DNA of 64,000 nt from Lophius americanus (lineage: Eukaryota; Chordata; Actinopteri; Lophiiformes; Lophiidae): NCBI GenBank assembly GCA_037951165.1, contig JBBDHG010000426.1, positions 1 to 64,000 on the forward strand. Direction: 5' to 3'. Each line of letters starts with the position of its first letter. Position 1 is the stretch's first letter. Of this stretch, positions 57,560 to 64,000 are shown piece after piece. The notes under the pieces were generated by a model. That model made no database searches, had not been told where the DNA came from, and was given only the letters and a program-made list of their open reading frames with translations. The position numbers and the translations under genes were made by a program.

Positions 57560-58290
57560 TATATACACTTTTGTCCCAATCTTGTCCAACGCTGGTTCAG
57601 TTCTGGTTCAAAAATGATTCAAATCTTATCCAAAAATTGACTACAGCTGGTCCAGAACTGGTTGGAATCTTGCCCAAAAGTGTTCCAAAGGTAATCCGGA
57701 TCTGGTCCCAATAACTGAGCAATATTGGCCAGAATTGGATTCGATTCCAAATGGTTCCGATCTGACCAAAAACCTGTCCAGAATCCCAATCTGGTACACA
57801 TTTTGCTCAAAAGTGGTCCAAATCAGGTCCTAATCTAATCCAATATGTTTAAAATCTGGTCAAAACAGGTTTTCATCCGGTTCAACGCTACGTCACATCT
57901 GGTTCAGACCCGATTTAAAATAGATCAAATCTGATCCAAAACTTGACCAGATATCGTCCCAATCTGATTGCAATCTTGCCATACAGGGATAAAAACACGT
58001 AAACAACCGGTCCAAACTGGATTCAAATCTGATCAAAACCTTACCCAGAAGCTCTGGGTAAGGTTCTGATCAGAACCTTACCCAGAGCTTCTAATCTGGT
58101 TCAAACCTTGCCCCAAAGCGGTCCAAAACAACTCCAAATTTGGTCATCTATTCAATATTCTGATTCAGGTCTGATTCAACACTGGTCCCATTTTGGTTCA
58201 GATCTTGTCCAAAACTGGTCCAAATCTAATTAAATCTGGTCAAAACAGGTCTTAAACTGGTTCACATCTGGTCCAAACCGGTCCTGGTGT
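57560..58290. repeat. Degenerate GGTCCAAATCTGGT array, block 1
   Basis: The phrases TCCAAATCTGGT, TCCAAAACTGGT, TTCAGATCTGG and GTCCAGAACTGG recur dozens of times at short irregular spacing. This is a decayed tandem repeat, or a stretch of DNA spread by slippage of a 10-14-bp motif. Related blocks lie at 59158-59790 and 60655-60930. Open frames on the minus strand with WNTFGQDSNQFW-like text are by-products. Confidence 0.8.
58047..58092. repeat. Perfect 46-bp palindrome
   Basis: A 21-base arm beginning AGAAGCTCTGGGTAAGGTTC, a central GATC at 58068-58071, then the exact reverse complement of the arm. Upstream, AACCTTACCCAGA at 58037 is a further copy of one arm and makes a second, overlapping palindrome (13-bp arms, 3-base loop). 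The structure sits inside the degenerate array. Confidence 0.97.
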
Positions 58291-58654
58291 GGGCATCAAA
58301 CCTGCAGCACAAACAGACAGACAGAACTTCAATATTGCAAAAATGTGTTATTCAGTATTTGTTTGTTTTTTAATGAATAAAAATGTGGCCCGGTAGAAAC
58401 TGCTTTGATGCCCAATGAGGGTCCAGAGCCCGGTGGCTGGTGTGCAGAACCACACGGTACCATCGGCAGGTGTGTGTCTGTGTGTAGTATTTAAATCACG
58501 CTTGTACTGTTTGTTCACACAGCACCGCCTCGCCCACAGAATGTTCTAGAACTCTGCTGAACCCAACAAACGAGCCCCGACAATCAGAGTGAGACTCATT
58601 ATCAGCCACGCGGATTCGGGAACGCGACGTTCGGAACACCAACGAAGGGTAAAA

Positions 58655-58702
<48 letters not shown>

Positions 58703-59157
58703 GTTTCACCTGACATTTAGCTGTGAATTAACTCAACGCATTACAGTACAGCTCGTAAAATGAATTTGGTTTGGATCAAGCGCCGAGGCCCGTATTTCAG
58801 GGGGCTGAGATAAGGTCAACTGTCACGCAGGAATGTTTGCCGAACAGAAATTGATGCATAACAAGCCCGGGAAGCAGGTTGAAGGTGGGCTCTCTCCTGC
58901 CCGCCTGCTGCACACCCTGACCTTTACTTTACTCCATCCAATATGCTCCACCTCATATCCCTGTTTGTTCTGAGAGGAGCTTCCCTGCCTGCTCACCACA
59001 GATCCCTTCATGTGATTTCTATCGCTCATAGATTTGTTCCAGAATGCCCCCCCCCTTTTTTTTTATTACAGAACATATTTGTATTACATGTGGAGAACTT
59101 GTGTACGATTGTTTTTTTCTTCATCTTTTTTTCCTTGGATGAAACTTGTTTTTATTT
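58291..59157. other. Unique sequence with TA microsatellite
   Basis: A TA run lies at 58656-58697. No gene recognised. Pyrimidine-rich with T tracts after 59040. Confidence 0.5.
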
Positions 59158-59790
59158 GAGCTAAATCTTGTCCAAAACCGGTCTAACCTGGTCTACAACA
59201 TGCCCAAATCTGGTTTGAATCCGGTTCAAATCTGTTTTCAAAATCTTCCTAAATCTGATTTCAAAACTTTCTCAAATCCGATTTCAAAATTTTCTGTCTG
59301 ATTACAGAGCGATCCGATTCTAATCCAAAACTGGTCTAAACATGTCCACAACATGTCCAAATCTGGTTTGAATCTCGTTCAATCTGATTTCAAAACCTTC
59401 CCAATTCTGATTAGAGAGTGGACCAATTCTGTCCAAAACTGGTCTAAACATGTCTACAACAGGTCCAAATGTGGTTTGAATATGGTTTAAATCTGTTTTC
59501 AAAACCTTTCCAAATCTGATTAGTCTGTTATCCAAATCTGGTTCTAAACTGGTCTAAATTTGGCTCAAAATCTGCACAAATCTAGTCCAAAACCGGTCAA
59601 ACCTGGTCTACAACATGTCCAAATCTAGTTTGAATCCGGTTCAAATCTGATTTCAAAATCTTCCTAAATCTGATTTCAAAACCTTCCCAAGTCTGATTAG
59701 AGAGTGATCCAAATCTAATCCAAAACTGGTCTAAACATGCCTACAACATGTCCAAATCTGGTTCGAATCTGGTTCAAATCTGTTTGTATA
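59158..59790. repeat. Degenerate TCCAAATCTGGTTTGAAT array, block 2, with higher-order units
   Basis: ACAACATGTCCAAATCTGGT (or variants) begins units at 59195, 59348, 59456, 59610 and 59743. Spacings are 153, 108, 154 and 133 bp. Each unit also has a TTCAAAACCTTCCCAA-like and a CTGATTAGAGAGTG-like block. The minus strand shows a repeated FGHVVDMFRPVLD reading, which I take as a by-product. Confidence 0.8.
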
Positions 59791-59807
59791 TGTATATAAC
59801 ATGTTTT

Positions 59808-59809
<2 letters not shown>

Positions 59810-59843
<34 letters not shown>
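59810..59843. repeat. TA microsatellite
   Basis: About 17 TA units. Confidence 0.95.
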
Positions 59844-59849
<6 letters not shown>

Positions 59850-60654
59850 TAAGAATATTTTTCCCATATTTGCAACAGAATAAAGGAATTTGTTTAGTGG
59901 CCAAAAAAAAAAAAAAGTCCTTATTTTCCTAAAAATGGTGAAACTTTCCAAATACAATAATAAAATTCCATCGCATTAAAGACAAATAATGAAATTAACG
60001 GATTAAAGGGATGTTCCCCGTTACTGTTGTTGGCCGTGCTCTCGTGTCTTTAGCCAATCAAAACCGTTTGGATGAGCGATGAAGAGTAAACATGGACCGG
60101 AGCCACGGAATTCCAGACGCGGTGCCAAAGAGCAGGAGGGCTAAAGATAATAAATACTGGAATGGTTTTGCAGATAAGCTTATTCTCCAGGATAAATACT
60201 GGATACGTAGGTAGTACAGCCGGAGCGATGTGGCGATACTCTGATGGACCTTCCTCTTTGACGTCATTCAAAATGATAGGAAATGCCTCCTGAGATGAAA
60301 GTCAATCGTCCTGAAATCATCTAACATTCATGGTTTTCATCCTTCAATGTCATTCCAAGTAAAAAGGAAGCTGCAAACACAAATAGTCGGGAAATAACTC
60401 CCTGCAACAGATTCAGACACGCACCTACTTTTGGTTATCGTTTGATGTTTATTTATATCGTATTATCGTGTAAACAGATGTATAACGGTTTTAATGGAAT
60501 CCTCGCGTTAAGTAATGGGGAGGAACCATGAAAGGTTGGAGCCCGGAGGTGTGGTTCAGGGTAAAAGGGCAATGTCATTGCTAAACATTCGGTGCAGGCT
60601 ACTTCCTGGTTTCTGATCCGCCAAATGACGAGACAGCAATCGACCAAATCAATC
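59844..60654. other. Unique sequence
   Basis: No gene recognised. Confidence 0.4.
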
Positions 60655-60930
60655 AATCAGGATCCAAATGGAGTTTGAATCCGGTCCAAAACATGTCCAA
60701 ATCTTGTGGTGAAAACCGGTCCGAAGGTGATCCAAATCCTGAACCAGTCTAGTTCAAATATAGTTCAGTTCAGAAACAAATGTGGTCTGAAACTGGTCCA
60801 GATCTGATGAAAAATGGGTTCAAATCAGGTTGCTAATTGTGTTCCAATCTGGTCCCGACCTACTACAAATCAGATCAAAACTGGTCCAAATCCATTTAAG
60901 ACGTTGTGAGAATCGGTCCATATCCGCTCC
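60655..60930. repeat. Degenerate TCCAAATCTGG array, block 3
   Basis: Same motif family as 57560-58290 (TGAATCCGGTCCAAAACATG, GATCCAAATCC, AACTGGTCCAGATCTG), shorter and more decayed. A CATT/ATTA repeat follows at about 60955-60990. Confidence 0.7.
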
Positions 60931-61107
60931 TCATCTGTTGTAGTTAACCATTCATTCATTCATTAATTAATTAACTCATCCATCCATTCATTCAATGTAT
61001 CTTGATTTTATCATCATGAATTGGGTTTAAAGTATAAGTGTTTTATAAAGTGGGATTATAAATTCTCTGCAGAAGGTACCAGAAGATGGATCTCCACACG
61101 CTTCGGT

Positions 61108-61281
61108 GCAATCATGTGATCATGTGATCCTGTGATCCTGTGATCCTGTGATCATGTGATCCTGTGATCCTGTGGTCCTGTGATCATGTGATCCTGTGAT
61201 GCTGTGATCCTGTGATCATGTGATCATGTGATCATGTGATCCTGTGGTCCTGTGAACATGTGATCCTGTGATCCTGTGATC
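61108..61281. repeat. 8-bp minisatellite TGTGATCC
   Basis: About 21 copies of TGTGATCC or TGTGATCA with no period changes. Nearly every unit has a GATC tetramer. Confidence 0.96.
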
Positions 61282-61481
61282 TGGTGGCTCCGCGCTGAAA
61301 CTGCTGATTCTCTGCGTTCACCGTGAATATCGCTCTGGAAAATGTAAAATGTAAAATGGAACAATCCTCTGGAGGTGAAGGAGGTCCGACACGCTGGGAT
61401 TGTCAAATGACAAACTTCTGATAGCTGGGAGAAAACTGAAATGACCTCACTGACATCTGGAGAGATTACTGCTTCAGCCCG

Positions 61482-61482
61482 C

Positions 61483-61513
<31 letters not shown>

Positions 61514-61530
61514 ATACACACACACACACT

Positions 61531-61561
<31 letters not shown>

Positions 61562-61593
61562 ACAGACACTCACACATACACACAGACACTCAA

Positions 61594-61629
<36 letters not shown>

Positions 61630-61664
61630 ACACACACGCACACACACACACACACACACACACC
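61482..61664. repeat. CA compound microsatellite
   Basis: CA runs with TACA, GACA and CTCA interruptions. A block with CATACACACAGACACTCA is repeated near 61555 and 61575. Confidence 0.97.
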
Positions 61665-62329
61665 ACATCCTCTCATAGTTTCCGTGACGACACCCGAGGA
61701 AGCGCCACAATAAAAAATAAAAATACTCAAATGGAATCTGAATCAAAATGCGGTGGCGCCCTGATCCCACCTCTGAGCAGCACCCGTCGGTGCTGGCGGG
61801 AAACGAATGCCAGGATATTAATTCTCCCTGATGATAACCTGGGGGGGAGGAGCGTCAGGCGATCCGATTACGGCGGTTTGCGTGTTTCCGTCGCGGAGAT
61901 AGCGTCTCGTCCCGCCGCCTGAGAGGATGTTTAAACTTGAGTGACAGGCGGGTTCTAGATGTGGAAACGCAGCAGCTTATCGCCGGGGAGAAAAAAGGGA
62001 AACCGGGCGGCTGATGTCACATGACTGACGGAGTCAGTCGGCGTTCGGAGAATCCTGAGTCTAATATCACACCTGCAGAGGAAACAAGGACGCGTCGTGT
62101 AACAAAACCACGAGTGGTTTGTGTTTGCAGTTTTCGTTATTTACTATATCTACAGAATAATTCTCTTATAAGTCGCTTAAAGATTAATAACAGCAGTGGT
62201 CGTCTGAATCTCTGAACCTCTCCGGTTCGACGGACAAGATGCTAATATGTTCTTGGGTCGATGAAAGGAAACCCCCGAGGTCTCTGACTCACATCCTGGC
62301 CTGAGTTAAAAAAAAAATGAGTGGGCATT
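61665..62329. other. Unique sequence
   Basis: No recognised gene or repeat. Confidence 0.4.
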
Positions 62330-62395
62330 TTTACCGTGGGAGGATGCTGGAAAACCCGGAGCGAAGACTCCACACAGAAAAGGCCAGAAGGTCAG
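62330..62395 (+). repeat. Fragment of the common teleost repeat
   Basis: GTGGGAGGATGCTGGAAAAC, then CCGGAGCGAAGACTCCACAC and AGAAAAGGCC, match the GTGGGAGGAAGCCGGAGT region of the repeat at 50903-51201. Confidence 0.6.
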
Positions 62396-62544
62396 AAAAA
62401 AGTGGTTTTGAATCCGGAATCTTGTGCATAGACTCTGCATTTGGGTCCAGTTCACAGTGGGCGGGTCCTGGATTTTAGCCTGTGACCCCTAGTCCATGTT
62501 TTTTGGCTTCCCGGTCCAAAATAAAGGCTAAACCATATATTTAA

Positions 62545-62645
62545 GTATGACTACGACTCGCTCTAGCTTTCGTGACCCCTGCTTGACCCCTCCGCAAATT
62601 TCAGAGGGAATCCATTCGGTAGTTTTTTGCAAAACTAGGAAAAAA
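62545..62645 (+). repeat. LINE-like 3' noncoding fragment
   Basis: GACCCCTCCGCAAATTTCAG, then AGGGAATCCATTCGGTAGTT, resembles LINE 3' regions with AATTTCATAGAAATCCGTTC and AGTAGTTTTTG. Short, so tentative. Confidence 0.4.
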
Positions 62646-63032
62646 TGTGTGACAAGACTTGATCTCGCATCGTTGAACGTTTTGAAGAATCTTGGCCCAA
62701 ATCCAAAACGTAACGCCGTCTTTCTTGTTTTTTTTTGGGAGATCCGGGTCGATCTTCACCACGATAGAATCAGAACACCCTTTTTTACGTTGTTCCCTGA
62801 CATGGATCATAATCTTTCAGCCTTCACTCCAGGTTAATCTCCTTATCTATCCGGGTCTTCCTCGCGTGCTGGACCCGCCGTACTGAATCATGGGTAAATG
62901 CTTCTACATAGTTGGCGGGTATGTCAGGCAATAAAACAGGGAGAAAAAAAAAGTCCGAAGCGGATCTGTGTGCGCTCGGCAGCGATATCGCCTCTAATTG
63001 GGCGAGTCGGTGCAAAATACATGAAGTCTTAC
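62646..63032. other. Unique sequence
   Basis: No recognised feature. Confidence 0.4.
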
Positions 63033-63102
63033 GGGCCCGATCCACTCCAGCGGCCGCACATGCATGCTGAACATGAATTCTGCAGGGCTCCGGGCCGGTA
63101 CC
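63033..63102. other. Polylinker-like cluster of restriction sites
   Basis: In 70 bp: GGGCCC at 63033, GCGGCCGC at 63050, ATGCAT at 63060, GCATGC at 63062, GAATTC at 63075, CTGCAG at 63080 and GGTACC at 63097. The order GATCCACT, CGGCCGC, TGCTG, GAATTCTGCAG recalls a common cloning-vector polylinker, but the spacing and the bases between differ. Confidence 0.6.
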
Positions 63103-63671
63103 TCGGTGCCGGTGGATGGAGAGGAGGGAAAAAAAATATATTCTCTTTTGGGTTCGGCAGGTACTGAAATGATTTGATTTCTAGGGGCATGCAGAATTTA
63201 CATTTCAACCAAGCCTGAATACGGACCCCCGATTAATGTATTCAGTCCCCTGAGAGTCTGAGAGAAGCAGCTGCTCCAGAACCGAAGTACTGAACGGTTT
63301 CACGCCAAGGCCGCGTCAAATAGAAAAGATCTCCTCACCACCACTCTATCTCTCTCTCTGCCCCGCTCTAACTCTCCTACGCCTCTCGAATGGCGGCGCC
63401 ACAAAGCAGCTAGGTGGGTTCGTCTGAAGGGGAAGTCGGAGGGGGGAGTCGGCTGAGGAGGATGAGGGAAGCGATGAAGCTGAGGACGGAGGACAGGAGG
63501 AAGGTGTTCTGACCTGGTTCTGGTTGTTGTGCAGGATTATCTGTGAGTCACTCTGGACAAAATTTACCTTCCTTGTTGTCTTTGGGTCTTTAGGATTCCT
63601 ACGTTAAATATATGTTTTATTAAATCAAACTAGGCAGCTAGCTTCAAAATGTCCCCGCCATCAAGGGGTCC
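63103..63671. other. Unique sequence
   Basis: No recognised gene. Short CT run near 63350. Confidence 0.4.
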
Positions 63672-63977
63672 ATCCCCGAAAAGCCCCAATCCCCTGCGTC
63701 ATACAAGAAATCCTCACAATTGCACTCCTCAAACCCTTAAAAAAAAAAACTCCCCCTAGTGAGTAAAGTATGAACCTCAAAAGTTACCAATATAGTTCCC
63801 CTCGATTCATATGCACCAAAATTGGACTAGTGTCAGAAACATGCAACTGACCTTTCCCAAAATCGCCCCAGTTCTTCCTGGCACTAAGGGTTATGTAGAT
63901 ATTTAATTTGAAAATGATCCATGAGTTTTTTCTTGAGTCATGGCGTGAACACGAAGGATCTGACTTTTCGGGGATAT
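63672..63977 (+). mobile_element. Family A modular element, short two-ended copy (306 bp)
   Basis: The left end ATCCCCGAAAAGCCCC and the right end GACTTTTCGGGGATAT form an inverted repeat. It has AATCCCCTGCGTCATACAAG, CTCCCCCTAGTGAGTAAAG (63752), CTCGATTCATATGCACCAAA, TTGGACTAGTGTCAGAAAC, CAGTTCTTCCTGGCACTAAG and GAACACGAAGG in family order. Compared with 32874-33287 it lacks the stretch between GGACTA and CCCCCTA, and the join is at the shared CTA. This looks like a microhomology deletion. Confidence 0.75.
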
Positions 63978-64000
63978 AAATAACTAAACGTGCTAACATC

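Noticed and set aside
59320..59957. Repeated FGHVVDMFRPVLD peptide on the minus strand
   Set aside because: It comes from the degenerate TCCAAATCTGG array. The repeated units shift frame and no start or splice context supports a gene.

Overview
This window looks like gene-poor, repeat-rich nuclear DNA from a vertebrate, most probably a teleost fish, and within teleosts perhaps a compact percomorph-type genome. The evidence is the type of repeat. There are long CA/GT, GA and TA microsatellites, and remnants of a Tc1-like transposon family whose ends read like GGTGGTTTTAATGTTATGGC. There are pieces of an RTE-type LINE reverse transcriptase, LINE-like 3' tails (one running into ACAA repeats), short SINE-like copies, and a common fish repeat with the core GTGGGAGGAAGCCGG. 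Nothing bacterial, organellar or viral was recognised: no operons, rRNA, tRNA or CRISPR array.

I can support no intact protein-coding gene. The longest open frames lie inside tandem arrays (54.7-55.9 kb and 2.1-2.9 kb) or in unique DNA without recognisable domains. The only protein-derived sequence I recognise is decayed transposon coding: Tc1-like transposase at about 9.3, 11.5, 22.3-22.9, 30.3-30.6, 41.5-42.1 and 43.1-43.8 kb, and LINE reverse transcriptase at about 40.4 and 47.0-47.7 kb.

Layout. 0-1.5 kb: a 45-bp satellite with higher-order structure, running off the left edge. 2.1-2.9 kb: an 800-bp GA/GT microsatellite. 3-11 kb: unique CpG-containing DNA with homopolymer C tracts, a Tc1 fragment, a SINE-like copy and a complete TA-flanked MITE. 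11.4-15.3 kb: a deleted Tc1 element, a 25-bp minisatellite carrying CRE and TATA motifs, a 110-bp CA tract and two copies of a modular element called family A here. 15-32 kb: mostly unique DNA with scattered repeats. 32.5-33.3 kb: a long foldback and the best two-ended family A copy. 34-45 kb: unique DNA, small minisatellites and Tc1 remnants. 45-50 kb: a 156-bp degenerate array, LINE remnants and a four-module family A copy. 51.2-51.9 kb: C and G homopolymers facing each other. 54.7-55.9 kb: a 24-bp minisatellite that reads as mucin-like protein in one frame. 57.5-61 kb: a degenerate TCCAAATCTGG array with a perfect 46-bp palindrome. 61-64 kb: more microsatellites, a polylinker-like cluster of restriction sites and a last family A copy.

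The strongest candidate for something undescribed is family A. Its nine copies or fragments have inverted ends close to ATATCCCCGAAAAGTC. They contain a variable number of internal modules of about 125-160 bp, and most modules carry a CTCF-like CCCCCTAGTG/CACTAGGGGG core. The unique blocks between repeats, with many TAATTA-type motifs, may be conserved regulatory DNA in a gene desert or a large intron. That is inference from base composition and motif content only.
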